From Pyropia yezoensis (lineage: Eukaryota; Rhodophyta; Bangiophyceae; Bangiales; Bangiaceae): 64,000 bases of DNA. Both the position numbers and the translations under genes were made by a program. The notes below the pieces were generated by a model. It saw only the letters and a list, made by a program, of their open reading frames with translations, had not been told where the DNA came from and ran no database searches. Each line of letters begins with the position of its first letter. The first letter of the stretch is position 1. Where the stretch lies: contig CM020620.1 of NCBI GenBank assembly GCA_009829735.1, positions 18,558,354 through 18,622,353 on the forward strand, in the 5' to 3' direction. This document shows positions 1-10,175 of the stretch, piece after piece.

Positions 1-97
1 GGCGGGTGGCTGGAGCAGCAGCAGCGGCGACAGCAGCAGTAGCCATTGGGGTGGTGACGGCAACGGCGCTAACCGGCGCGGCAGTGGCAGCGGGTGG

Positions 98-3000
98 ATG
101 CGCGGCCGGCTGCGGGGCACCAAGTGCTCAGTATTATGGGCGGTGCCGCTGATGCTCGCCCTAATGCTGAGCGTGACTGGCGGTGCGGCGTCAATTCGGG
201 TCTCCAATGCGGTCGTGACGGACCCGACCACCTGTGCCTCCTACTATGTTGGCTTTCAGGACAATGACTTTATTGTTGGCCAGTTTGACAGGGACCACAA
301 CCTCGTGTACTCGCGAACGACGGGGTCTACCCCGCAGATGGATGTGCTGTGGGATGCGAAACTGCGCGGCGGTCTTCTCTACGCTGTTGGCTACACCGGG
401 GGGGACGTGGGCAACCAGACGCCGGGGTCGTTTGAGGACGCGGTGGTTATTGTGTACGACGCGGCGACGGGCGACGTGGTGAGGCGCAACCAGTACGACG
501 TGCAGCCGACGTTCAACAACGTGGCCCGGTCGGTGGACTTCGATGCTGACGGCAACCTGCTGCTCATGTCAGTGGGTCGCTCGCTGTCGTCGGGCTTTGG
601 CTTCCAGCAGATTCCGCTGAGCTTGCTCCAGGTGGACCCAGACTCACTGGCGTTGCTGACGCGGTGGGACATCGTCATGCCGTCGACGGTCGACATCCTT
701 CCCTCTTCGGGCGCGGACGTATTTGGATTCGTGTACGAGCAAGATTCGGACAGCGTGGTCGCAATCGGTCACTTCCTCGGCATTGGCTATATCTTCCGGT
801 TCAACCTGGCGAGCGGCTCGATCACTGACTCTCACTCCTTCTCGCAGCTGTTCGCGAACGGCTTTGCCGTCCAGGACATTGTTTCGGACGGTGCGGGCTC
901 GTACTTCATTGTGGGCAACACGGACGACTCGATGAGCGCGGACTTGCTTGAGGCGGACGCGCGCAACAACGAGTATCATGCATTCATCAGCCGCTACAAC
1001 ACCCCGCTGAGTGACGGGCCAGTGTGGACGCGGCAGGTGGTGGGTCTCGGCGGTCGCCAGCGTGCCTCGGCGGTCGCCCTCAAGGGGGACGGCTCCGGCA
1101 TCTTTGTCGGCGGCTCGTGCGATCACGATTTCATTTTTGAGGGCTTCGCGGTGGAGCACGCCGGCGCAGTCGATGTAGAAGACGGGCTCGTCATGGAGCT
1201 GACCAACGACGGCCAGTTCGTTGCCATCAGCGCGGTGGGTGTGGCCGACTCGGTCGTGAACAGCATTGCTGTTTGCGAGAACCAGCCGCCGTCCCTTGTG
1301 GGCCGCCTCGACAGTGGCAACGCGCTGCCGTTTGTCATCCCCGAGCCAACGCCGACGCCGTTGCCAAGCGCCTCTCCCACGCCGACTGCCAGTGCGACAC
1401 CTACAGCGACGGCGACACCGACAGCGACGCCAACTGCAACGGCGACCCCGACCGAGGAGCCCGTGGAGCCGACGGCGGACCCGGTGCCGGAAGATACCTT
1501 CATTCCCGACGAGACAGAGGCACCCTTTGAGACGGACCTGCCGGGCTCAACGGACACGCCAGAGGAGTCTACGCCGACCCCGACAGCGACGCCGGTGGTG
1601 GTGCTGCCCACCCCTGAGGAGACGGAAGAACCCATTGAGACGGAGCTGCCGGAGGCAACCCCTACAGCAACGGCGACGGGGCCGTCCACGTCTCCGACGG
1701 CGCTGCCAACGGCAACGGCGACGGCTTTGCCGACAGTGCTGCCGACAGCGCTGCCGACAGCGCTGCCGACAGCGCTGCCGACAGCGTCGGTGTTGCCAAC
1801 GCCGACGACCATGGCGCTGCCGACGGCAACGTCCACGGCGCTGCCGACGGCAACCGCCACAGCATTGCCGACGGCCACGCTGCCGGCACCGTCGGCGTCT
1901 GTGCTGCCAACGGCCACGGCTGTACCTGTGTTCCCAACGCCGACGGCCACGCCCGTTGCGTTGCCGACTGCGTCTCCGACACCGACGGGTGTGTTCACGG
2001 GCGTGCCCACGGCCACGCCTTTTCCCCAGGTGGTAACGGCGACGCCGTCGGCGACGCCTGTGCCTACGCTGCCCACGTCGACACCGACTCGGGGGCCAGT
2101 AGTGTCCACGCCCACAGCGTCGCCGACCGGCTTCGGGCCGTTGCCTACGGCAACGCCAACGCGGACGCCTTCCGTCGTCGGGCCGACGCCGACCGCGACG
2201 GTGACGCCCACCGGGGGGCTGGTTACGCCGACGCCGACGCCGACCCCAACCAACGCAGTGTTCACGCGTGAACCTGTGTTTGGGTCTGCAACGCCGACGC
2301 CGTCTGCCTCACCCATCCCGTCGGGGATTATCCCGCGGCCAACGCCCACAGACGATGCGGACGCTTCCGAATCTGTGGAGCCGTCCGACACGGTTGACCC
2401 GTCAGAGTCAATCGAGCCGTCGGAGTCGGTGGAACCCTCCGAGTCGGAGAGTGTTGAGCCGTCAGAGAGTGTTGAGCCCTCTGAGAGCGCTGAGCCGTCG
2501 GAGACCGCCGCCGAACCGTCGGAGACTGCCGATGAGTCAGCCGACCCGTCGCCGGGTGAGTCGGCGGACCCATCAAGCTCCCCGGACGAGTCGCCCGACC
2601 CATCTGACCCACCTGTGACGCCCACACCTTCACCAGACCCGTGTGCAAATGGGGCTTGCGCGACGGCCATCCCGACGCCAACGGGAACTGCCGCTCCCTT
2701 GTGCGATGTTGCCAGCAACACGTCGGACATTTTCCTTGACCCGACCACGTACTACTACCGGGTCAACCTTGTTGTCCTTCTGGCGGGGCCCCGCTACAAT
2801 GGGCGGTGCGGCTTCAACCAGTCTGTGGCTGAGCACTTCCTCTCATTATCCGCGTCCAACACGCTGACTCAGCGTCGGTTGTGGAAGATCGTTGAGATCT
2901 CCGACGGGCCCGCTGTGTTCAACTTTGAGGACGATGTGGTGACGGTTGGGGATGCCACACTGGTGAACCCGGGCCGACCGCTCGTGACGGCCACGCCGAG

Positions 3001-3571
3001 CAGCACGCCCGAGCCAGCTGTCCGGTTTGGCCAGCTGGGCGCGGCGGCAGCAGACGGTCACGCCCATCCATGGGCGCCGCTTCCCAGCAGACGCCCGCTG
3101 CAGCTGGTGCAACGGCAGGTGGAGGGCTCAACGCCCACGCCGACGCCAACGCCAACACCCAATGCGGTGGGGTTGCCGCAACCCTCCGGCACGGAGCTGC
3201 CGCTGATGGTCCCTGATGCGAACATGGTCAGTCCAAACTCGGTGCGGGTCGAGGTGACCATGTACGCGGACGCACCGCGGCGAGACCTGATGATGACCAC
3301 CTACTTTGAGTATGTGGAGCAGGGCTTCCTGGCGCAAGGCATGACCGCGGCGGGCTTCCCCACTGAGGTGGCCTACTTTGAGCAGTCCCCCAAGGTGCTC
3401 GACGCACAAGACCTGACCGAAACGGACAAGGCAACGGGGCTGTCGGCGGGCGCCATCACGGGCATTGTGGTGGCGGGCGTCGGGCTGGTGGCAATGGGCG
3501 CGTTTGTGCTCCTCGAGGCGGGTGCGCTCTCGTCGGCGGGCGCCGCGGACGCGGCCGCCGCGGCGGTTTAA
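98..3571 (+). CDS. Thr/Pro-rich type I membrane surface protein
   Basis: A 1157-residue protein. Residues 1-31 form a signal peptide with an Arg/Lys n-region and a hydrophobic core (LMLALMLSVTGG). Residues about 32-415 hold recurring short blocks such as DAVVIVYDAATGDVV, IFRFNLASGSIT and DGLVMELTNDGQF, which look like blades of a beta-propeller. Residues about 416-740 are mucin-like TPTATPTA repeats, followed by a Glu/Ser block of SVEPSE units (about 756-850). A short globular part with more PTPTP follows. A transmembrane helix at about 1115-1137 (GIVVAGVGLVAMGAFVLL) leaves a cytoplasmic tail of about 20 residues. The frame is open upstream to the window edge, but the ATG at 98 sits exactly before the signal peptide. 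Likely a cell-surface or wall-linked protein; the function is not recognised. It resembles the gene at 51973 in layout. Confidence 0.75.
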   Translation: MRGRLRGTKCSVLWAVPLMLALMLSVTGGAASIRVSNAVVTDPTTCASYYVGFQDNDFIVGQFDRDHNLVYSRTTGSTPQMDVLWDAKLRGGLLYAVGYTGGDVGNQTPGSFEDAVVIVYDAATGDVVRRNQYDVQPTFNNVARSVDFDADGNLLLMSVGRSLSSGFGFQQIPLSLLQVDPDSLALLTRWDIVMPSTVDILPSSGADVFGFVYEQDSDSVVAIGHFLGIGYIFRFNLASGSITDSHSFSQLFANGFAVQDIVSDGAGSYFIVGNTDDSMSADLLEADARNNEYHAFISRYNTPLSDGPVWTRQVVGLGGRQRASAVALKGDGSGIFVGGSCDHDFIFEGFAVEHAGAVDVEDGLVMELTNDGQFVAISAVGVADSVVNSIAVCENQPPSLVGRLDSGNALPFVIPEPTPTPLPSASPTPTASATPTATATPTATPTATATPTEEPVEPTADPVPEDTFIPDETEAPFETDLPGSTDTPEESTPTPTATPVVVLPTPEETEEPIETELPEATPTATATGPSTSPTALPTATATALPTVLPTALPTALPTALPTASVLPTPTTMALPTATSTALPTATATALPTATLPAPSASVLPTATAVPVFPTPTATPVALPTASPTPTGVFTGVPTATPFPQVVTATPSATPVPTLPTSTPTRGPVVSTPTASPTGFGPLPTATPTRTPSVVGPTPTATVTPTGGLVTPTPTPTPTNAVFTREPVFGSATPTPSASPIPSGIIPRPTPTDDADASESVEPSDTVDPSESIEPSESVEPSESESVEPSESVEPSESAEPSETAAEPSETADESADPSPGESADPSSSPDESPDPSDPPVTPTPSPDPCANGACATAIPTPTGTAAPLCDVASNTSDIFLDPTTYYYRVNLVVLLAGPRYNGRCGFNQSVAEHFLSLSASNTLTQRRLWKIVEISDGPAVFNFEDDVVTVGDATLVNPGRPLVTATPSSTPEPAVRFGQLGAAAADGHAHPWAPLPSRRPLQLVQRQVEGSTPTPTPTPTPNAVGLPQPSGTELPLMVPDANMVSPNSVRVEVTMYADAPRRDLMMTTYFEYVEQGFLAQGMTAAGFPTEVAYFEQSPKVLDAQDLTETDKATGLSAGAITGIVVAGVGLVAMGAFVLLEAGALSSAGAADAAAAAV

Positions 3572-4330
3572 GGCACACACAGGAGTAGCGGCGGGCGCGC
3601 TGTATGCACTGCGCATGCTGATTTTTTTTACTGACTGGCTGTGGTGCGTGCGTTGGGGGGGGGCGCACTCCGCGGCTGCCACGGGTGCAGCCTCAGTTGC
3701 AGTTCCCCCTCCATGTCTGCGGGGTGGGGCGGAGCTGCTGCGTACGCCCCATGGGAATGGAGCCGCCGAGCCGCGTCTCATTGTCCCGTGTGCCCGGCGG
3801 TGGTGTGTTGTGGTGTGGTTTAGTGGTGGTGGGTGGTTGGTGATGAGGGTGGTGGTGGTGATGATGGTGGTGGTGGAGGGGGGGGTGGTGTCCGCGTAAG
3901 ATTCTTTGTTGACTTATTTTTTACACTCTGTGTGCTGCACCACCGGCTCACAGCACAGGTTGCTGGGTGCCTGCCTGCTACGGCTGTTGCCGTGGTAAGC
4001 CGCGCGCTCTGCTTCGGATGGCCTGTGCACAAGGAACGTGGGTGGGGTGGGGCTCCCACACAGTCTTTGTGGGGCTTGGGATTCGTTCCATCGTGTGTTT
4101 TTCTCCTTTCGTCACTTGTCCTTGGTTTGACTGTCCCTATATTCGTTCTGCTGACTGTCGACTGTCACTGTATTAAAAACCAGCTGTCGTCTTGCTCCCG
4201 CGCCACTGCGCTTGTCCACACCCCGTCGCGTGCTGTCACTCCCCACCCCATCACCGCTCTGCCCCCTCCCCCCCTCCAACGCACACCCCCCCCCCCTCAA
4301 AAAAAAGTACAGCTCGGTACCCATAGGCCC
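3572..4330. other. Convergent intergenic region
   Basis: This stretch lies between the ends of the surface protein (+) and HMG-CoA synthase (-), so it must hold both 3' UTRs. It has a GT-rich segment near 3800-3890 and C-runs near 4266-4300. I see no coding signal. Confidence 0.6.
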
Positions 4331-6831
4331 TCACGGCGTCCCCCCTTCCACCCCCCTGCGCCGGTACACCCGCCGCCCGTCGGGGTCGACGCGCAGTAGG
4401 TACCACGCGCCGGGCGTCACATCCGCCACCGCCCCCGACGGCACCCAGCCGGCCCGCCCAAACGCCGCGCCCCGCGCCGCGCACGCCGCCTCATAGGCCG
4501 CCACGCTCACCAACCGGCGTCCCGCCAGGGGCCACCGTGGTGGGGGCGGGAGGGGCGCCGCCGCCGTCACGTCGACTGACAATGACAACAACGACGACGA
4601 CGTGCGGGCGCCGGCGTCGGCGCCGGCGCCGATGGCAGTAGTAGTGGCGGCGGTGGCGGTGGCGCCGCCACCACCCGCGGCAAGCCCGCCCAGCGGCGCC
4701 ACCACCCGCAGCGAAAAGAGGGACCCCGCCGCGCCCGAGCCAAACGCAAACAGCAGCAGCCGGTCGCCCACGGCGGGCACGGCGCGCGCCGCCCCTCCCC
4801 CCCCCCCCCCCCCCCCCCTGTTCACCAGCGACGCGAGCGACAGGTAGAGCGACGCAGTGTAGGCGTTGCCCGTCGCGACCGACAGCGCCGTGGACGGGGC
4901 GGTGACGCGGTGGAAGAGCGGGGTGGTGGCGGCGACAAAGGCGCGCTCCGCCGCCTTGGACGGGAAGCCCCCGGCGTCGACCGGCACGGCGCGGGCGTCG
5001 GGGAAGGGGTGCGGCGGCGGCGACGACGACAGCAAGGATGAAGGGGGGAGGGGGGCGGGGGAGGGGGACCGCCACGGCTCGGCCACGGCCGCGGCGGCAG
5101 CGGCGGCGGCAGCGTCGGGCCACCAGCGCGCCAGCTCTGGGGGGTAGGCCGCGGCGGCGGCGGCGGCGGAGCCAACGGCGGCCACGTCGGCCCAGACCAG
5201 GCGGGCGAGCGCCCGGCGGACCATCTTGTGAAAGGGGGCGTGAAAGAGTGCCCACTGCACGGGCAGGCCCGCGCGTAGCCGCAGGGTGTGCGCGTCGGGG
5301 GGAGGGGGGGGGCACCGCAGCGCGTCGCTGTCGTCGTTGACGCCGTCCCCGTCGCCGTCGCCGTCGCCGCCACCGTCCCTCCCACCGCCCTTGCCCAAGT
5401 GTGCAACGCCATTGGCAATGGGCGGCCGTCCCATGGGGGACGCCCCCCTGCCCCCCGACACCGCCCCCACAGCGGGCGCCCGGGCGTCTGGAGTGGCCGC
5501 CGACGCCGCCGCAGCCGCTGCGGCGGCCACCCGCCACCGGTCATAGCAGATGCCGAGGCAGCGGTAAAAGACCGCTACCGTCTCGGCACCGTCAACGACG
5601 GGCATCTCGGTGGCGACCAGCGGCTTGCAAAAGTCCCACGTGCACTCCATGTGCGTCGCGCGGAGGCCGACCTCAAAGGCCAGCGCCACCCGTGGGCCCC
5701 CGCCACCGCCACCACCGCCGCCACCACCACCGCCACCACCGTCGCCACTACCGCCCCTGCCGCCGCGACCGACGAGCATCGCTACGGCGCCGGCCCCCCC
5801 TGTGGCGCGGGCGGGCCCGCGCCCGTAGAGCGCGATATCCGCAGCGACAACCACCGCGTGGCGGCCGTCCCACGCCGACGACTCGGCCCACGCGGCGGCG
5901 GCAAAGAGGGCGGCGGTGGAGCCGTAGCAGGCGTGCGTTACGTCCACACCCTCCACCGCAGTGGCGGACGGGAAGAGGGCCATCAGGGACGACTTGATGG
6001 ACTTGGACCGGTCCACCCGCGACTCGGTCGCGACCGCTAGGTAGCCGACCGCGGCGGGGGGGACGCCGGTCGCGGCGAGCAGCCGGGAGGTGGCGGTGAG
6101 TGCCAGTGACGTTACGTCCTCCCGGTCCGACACAAACGCCATGTGTGACTGGCCGAGGCCTGCGGTTGGGTGGGGTCCGGGACAAGGCAAGGGGAAGGGC
6201 GGGGAAACGGCGAGGCAGGAGCGCTGCCGCCAAAGCCGCCAACGTGTGCAGACGACGACCGACGCCAACGCCAACACCGGCCGCCACCACGCGCAAGGGG
6301 ACAGGAAACGCAGGAGGGGGAGGGTGGGAGCAGCACCACAGAGGCGGTGGGCGGCGTCAGCCACGGGCAACCCACACTGGCCAGCCTGGCCACGGCGGCC
6401 TCCCCGGCACGCACCCGCACGGGCAGTCCCGCGGCCGCCCAGCATGCAGCCCCATACGAGCGGCGTCACGATGGGAAAGACCCTCCCACGGCCGCAACGG
6501 CCACGGCCCGCAGGCGCGCGGCTGCCCCCTTAGGGGGAATGCCTGCTCCGCACAACCACCGCCCGCTTCCATTGCCAACAGTTCCCTTCTCCCCCGTCAC
6601 CCCCCCCCCAACTCCCCCCTCCCCCCCACCTACCTTCCGTGTACTTTCCCGGGCTCACCCCGTCGGCCACCTCCAGGTCTGCCGCCGACACCGCCAGTGC
6701 CGGCACGTACACCTCAACCGCCATAATGCCTACATCGGTCACCCGGCCGGGACGGCGGTAGTCGTCGTCGGCGGTGTGCGGCCGCGGGGGGGGGGCGGCG
6801 GTAGGAGCCGTCGCCGTTGCCGTCGACGCGG

Positions 6832-6868
<37 letters not shown>

Positions 6869-7132
6869 TGCAGCCCCTGTCGACGGGTCCATCCCGGCGA
6901 CCGCCACGTCTGCCGCCTGGGCCGCACCGCCGCCTGTGCCGCTGGCCATGGCGCCGTCGGCCGCAGCGCAGTCGACGCTGCCGCCGCCGCCGTCGCCGCT
7001 GCCGTCGACGTCGCCGCCCACACCGCTCCCAGCAGCAGCGGGCGGCGACGCTGCCGCCAGCAGCGACGGGGCGGGTAGCGGGCTCATGGCCAGGGCGTCG
7101 TGGCCGGCCGCATCCGCAGCCACGACACACAC
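4331..7132 (-). CDS. HMGS: Hydroxymethylglutaryl-CoA synthase (two exons)
   Basis: Condenses acetyl-CoA with acetoacetyl-CoA to HMG-CoA, the committed step into the cytosolic mevalonate pathway. Exon 1 is 7132-6634 and exon 2 is 6159-4331. The GT-AG intron splits the conserved GKYT-GLGQ motif, and splicing restores TEGLGQ in frame (775 residues). All three catalytic residues are visible: Glu212 (ATESRVDRSKS), Cys244 (THACYGSTAAL) and His473 (ALFHAPFHKMV). The family motif DIALYGRGPARATGGAG is also present. Usual length is about 450-520 residues; the excess is a 150-residue Ala/Gly-rich N-terminus plus Gly and Ala insertions, one encoded by a 22-nt C-run at 4797-4818. The start is uncertain: the ATG at 7132 or the one at 7087 (MSPLPAP) would both precede the conserved VTDVGIMAVEVYVPA. 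Confidence 0.93.
6160..6633 (-). other. HMG-CoA synthase intron
   Basis: Phase-1 intron of 474 nt, with donor G|GTAGGTGG and acceptor CCGCAG|GC on the minus strand. It is placed by continuity of the conserved GKYTEGLGQ segment. Confidence 0.88.
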
Positions 7133-7973
7133 CGGGGTGCGTGGTCACGGTACAGGGCCCGGAGAGAGGAGCGGGCTTGAGAGGGACGCGCAGGGCAACG
7201 CAGGATACGCTGCGCTGCGCAGCGGGCATTTTGAGCGGGTGCGTCACTGAATACTTTCGCGCATGTGAGCCATTTATTTCAATCCATGTTCGAAGATGGA
7301 TTACTTCATTGGCTCACACGCGCCCACCCGTTCAGCACACATCTTCTACCGAGGTGCTGATTGGCCAGTCTCTCAACCGCACGATTGGTGACCTTCGAGT
7401 GGTGGTTGGCAAAACGATCATACGAAATCTGCATGTGTGTTTCATTGGTGGGTGCATCGGTCAGTTGTACCTTGGAGATCATCTCGAACGGAGCAGGCAG
7501 AGCAGGCCTTCTCGACCGTCCCTCCTCTCACTGTGAGAAGGGTCTCTCACCTGTTGGTCGCTGCGCTCGCGGCGGCGGGGGGCCCCCCGGGGGGGGGCGG
7601 GCGCAACAGCCCACGCGGCGGCGAGAGAGGGAGAGCAGCAGCAGCCATCCGCGCCCGCCCGCGGTGGCAGCTGCCTGCAGCACTGGCAGTAGGGGAGGGC
7701 AGCGGCGGCGGCAGCAGACGAATGCAGCTCGAAGCGGTGGCGTCAGGAAGATGTCAGTCCGCGGCGGCGAGGGCGGGACACCCAGTCGGGTGGCAATCGC
7801 CGCGCACAGTGAGGCATCTGTCCACACCCACGCCGAACCAAATGGAAGAGAAAAGAAGATTGGCAGGTGCGGGCGTATACTTGCCCCTCTGTTACCAAAC
7901 ATCCACGCCAGGCGCCCGCGTGCGCGGCCGCGCCCCCGCTCCACGTCCCCCCCTCTCTCTCTGTCCCCTTCCC
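7133..7973 (-). promoter_or_regulatory. HMG-CoA synthase upstream region with four CCAAT boxes
   Basis: The spacer lies upstream of HMG-CoA synthase and downstream of the RING gene. Read on the HMGS strand, it has four CCAAT boxes at 7308-7312, 7360-7364, 7384-7388 and 7444-7448, within 141 nt in the most AT-rich part of the spacer. CCAAT boxes are bound by NF-Y in other eukaryotes; the role here is inferred from position. The rest (7530-7970) is GC-rich without visible genes. Confidence 0.45.
7264..7318. repeat. Nested inverted repeat in the HMGS promoter
   Basis: An outer 9-bp pair, TGTGAGCCA (7264-7272) and TGGCTCACA (7310-7318), encloses an inner 7-bp pair, AATCCAT (7281-7287) and ATGGATT (7296-7302). 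All pairs are perfect. The outer right arm overlaps the first CCAAT box. Confidence 0.8.
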
Positions 7974-9347
7974 TCAGTAAAACAGTGACCTCCCCCCGCC
8001 CGCGGCGGCCGTCAAAGTTGGTGGCGGCAGCGGCGGCGGCAGCGTCGTCGTCGCATTGTCGGCGGGGCCGCCCCAGGGCTGCCGCGGCAACGATGGTGGC
8101 GGCGCGTCGTGGACGTAGGCACCCCAGGGCGGCGGTGGCGGCGCAGCCGTCATCATGGTCCTCGCCGCGTGGCCGACAGGGGGAGGCGCGCCCCGCCCCG
8201 CCGCTGCCGACGCTGCGGACGCCTGCGACGCCGCCGCCTGCGACGCCGCCGCCGCCGCCGCCACCGCCGCCATCGATGCCGCCGACCCGGTGAGGTCCAC
8301 CGCCACGGGCGGGGGTGGTGTCACCTCCGCGGCGGCCGCCGACGTGGAGTCGCCGTCTAGGAGCACGCCGACCCCGCCGGGCACGCCGCCCGCCCCCGTC
8401 ACCCCCTCCCACCCGCCACTGACCGAGTCAGCGGCGGCGGCGGCCGCCGCAGCGGCCGCCATCGCGGCCGCCACCACCTCAGCTTCCGGGTGCTCACACA
8501 CCTTGGCGTTGCACTGCGGGCACCGGTTGGCCTTGCGGAGCCACGACCGCACGCACCCGCTGTGGTATGCGTGGCCACACACGATGAGGGTGCGCTTCCG
8601 CTCGCCGCCAAGCACGTCCTCGAGGCAGATGGCACAGGCCAGCTCATCGTCGCCGTCATCGCCATCGTCGCCAAACGCATACGCAAGGCAGCCGCTAGAG
8701 CCGCCGCCGCCGCCGCCACCACCACCACCGCCGCCCCTGACCGCGTCCTCCTCCCCGGTGTCATCCTCGTCCTCCTCATCGGCCAGGCGCTTGGCCACGC
8801 CACCGCCGTCGCCAGCATCCCCCCTTGCCTTGGCCGCCACGCCCAGGTCCACACGCAACGCCGCAGAGCTGTCCTCCCCCGCGCCACTCACCGCGCGGGG
8901 GCGGCGGCCGAGCGTGCTGGCCCCCGGGCGGCATGCCCAGCTCTCCTCGTCCCACTCCGACCCGTCGGCGGCACTCGCATCCGAGCGGGCGCCCCCCGCC
9001 GCCCCCCAGCTGCTGCTCCCGCCGCCAATGCCGCCGACGGTGCTGCTCCCCCACTCGCCACCGTGGATCGACTCGGGCGCCCACACGTCAATGTCCGCAA
9101 CGCCCAGACCGCCCGGCCGCGTCGGCCCGCCCGCCGCTTCCCGCGCCCGCCGCGCACGGCGACGGCGTCGCCGCTGCCGGCGGCGGGCGGCCTGTTCCTG
9201 CGCCCGCGCGGCGTCGGCGCTCGCCGCCGCCGCGCGCAGCGCGCGCTTGCGTTGCACGCACAGCAGCGCCACGACAATGGCAAAGATGGAAAAGAGGAGG
9301 CCGAGGACGCTGCCATAGATGACCACGTCCTTGGCCTCCATCCCCAT
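7974..9347 (-). CDS. Membrane-anchored RING-H2 finger protein
   Basis: Probable E3 ubiquitin ligase of 457 residues. Near the N-terminus is one transmembrane helix (VIYGSVLGLLFSIFAIVVAL, residues about 8-28), followed by a basic, Arg-rich stretch that would face the cytosol. After a long Ala/Gly/Ser linker comes a C3H2C3 RING-H2 at about residues 236-281: CAICLED, then CGHAYHSGC and WLRKANRCPQC. The C-terminal 170 residues are Ala/Pro-rich without a domain. The frame stays open upstream to 9515, but the paired ATGs at 9347 and 9341 (MGMEAKDVV) immediately precede the helix and fit best. The layout resembles plant ATL ligases (one helix, then RING-H2), although the finger lies further from the helix than usual. 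The substrate is unknown. Confidence 0.85.
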   Translation of the reverse strand: MGMEAKDVVIYGSVLGLLFSIFAIVVALLCVQRKRALRAAAASADAARAQEQAARRRQRRRRRRARRAREAAGGPTRPGGLGVADIDVWAPESIHGGEWGSSTVGGIGGGSSSWGAAGGARSDASAADGSEWDEESWACRPGASTLGRRPRAVSGAGEDSSAALRVDLGVAAKARGDAGDGGGVAKRLADEEDEDDTGEEDAVRGGGGGGGGGGGGSSGCLAYAFGDDGDDGDDELACAICLEDVLGGERKRTLIVCGHAYHSGCVRSWLRKANRCPQCNAKVCEHPEAEVVAAAMAAAAAAAAAADSVSGGWEGVTGAGGVPGGVGVLLDGDSTSAAAAEVTPPPPVAVDLTGSAASMAAVAAAAAASQAAASQASAASAAAGRGAPPPVGHAARTMMTAAPPPPPWGAYVHDAPPPSLPRQPWGGPADNATTTLPPPLPPPTLTAAAGGGRSLFY

Positions 9348-9768
9348 GGGGGAAGCAGGGGCACAAGAGAATAAAGAAATTGGGGAAGGGTCGTCAAAAT
9401 GGAGGGCAAAAGAAAAAGGGGTAGGAAGAACACGGCGTGAAGAAGAGGGTGGGAAAGCGGAGGGGGGGGGAGGAGAGGCACCCAGAGCGTATCTGGCTAA
9501 CTGGAGGGGGACCAAGCACTATGTACGAGATGGATAATGGAAAGGGATGGGGGGCGGCCGCGAAGAGCGGCAGTCAGCCGGCCACCGCGGCTGCCGCGTC
9601 CCACCCCACGCCCGCGGTGGCGGATGCAGCACCGGTAGCGATCACCTGCAAGCAGGCCCCCCGCACAATCCGCCAGCGGGGCAAGGGAGAGCGCCGCCCC
9701 CGCCCCCGCCCGTGTGGCCTCGGCGAGAGTGTCCTGCCGAGGATGGGCGGCAGCGGCCACACCCATCC

Positions 9769-9834
9769 GCGGGGATCGGGGTGAGGGAGAGGGAGAGCAG
9801 CGCGGGGATCGGGGTGAGGGAGAGGGAGAGCAGC
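9769..9834. repeat. 33-nt tandem repeat, two copies
   Basis: Two identical units starting GCGGGGATCGGGGTGAGGGA at 9769 and 9802, with a partial third start after 9834. They lie upstream of the RING gene. Confidence 0.85.
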
Positions 9835-10126
9835 GCGGGGCGTTGGAGGAGGGGGAACAGCCGAGGGGTGGCCTAGAGGGGGGGGGAGGGGGGGGAGAGA
9901 GGGGTGGCGCGTGGGACTGCGCGCGGCACACGTCTTGATGGTGGGGTACCCAACGGGTGAGGAGGGGAGGGGTTGCGTGGGGGGGGCGGGCGACGAAGCG
10001 CAGGTCAGGCGCAGCGCAGCCTGCGGCAGCCCGCCGTGGCTGTCCGCAGGATCCACCCGCCACCCCCCCCCCCCCCCCCCGTGCCCCCCCCTACCCGGCG
10101 TTGGCGGGAGCGGCCTTGCCCGCCGG

Positions 10127-10128
<2 letters not shown>

Positions 10129-10172
<44 letters not shown>
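10129..10172. repeat. 44-nt poly-G tract
   Basis: Uninterrupted G from 10129 to 10172, preceded at about 10063-10090 by an almost pure C tract. The true length is likely uncertain because such runs are hard to sequence. Confidence 0.8.

Positions 10173-10175
<3 letters not shown>

Noticed and set aside
1123..2748. Long minus-strand ORF rich in GVAVGVGV
   Set aside because: It is the antisense of the Thr/Pro repeat region of the surface protein; repetitive GC-rich coding DNA opens the opposite strand. It has no independent features.
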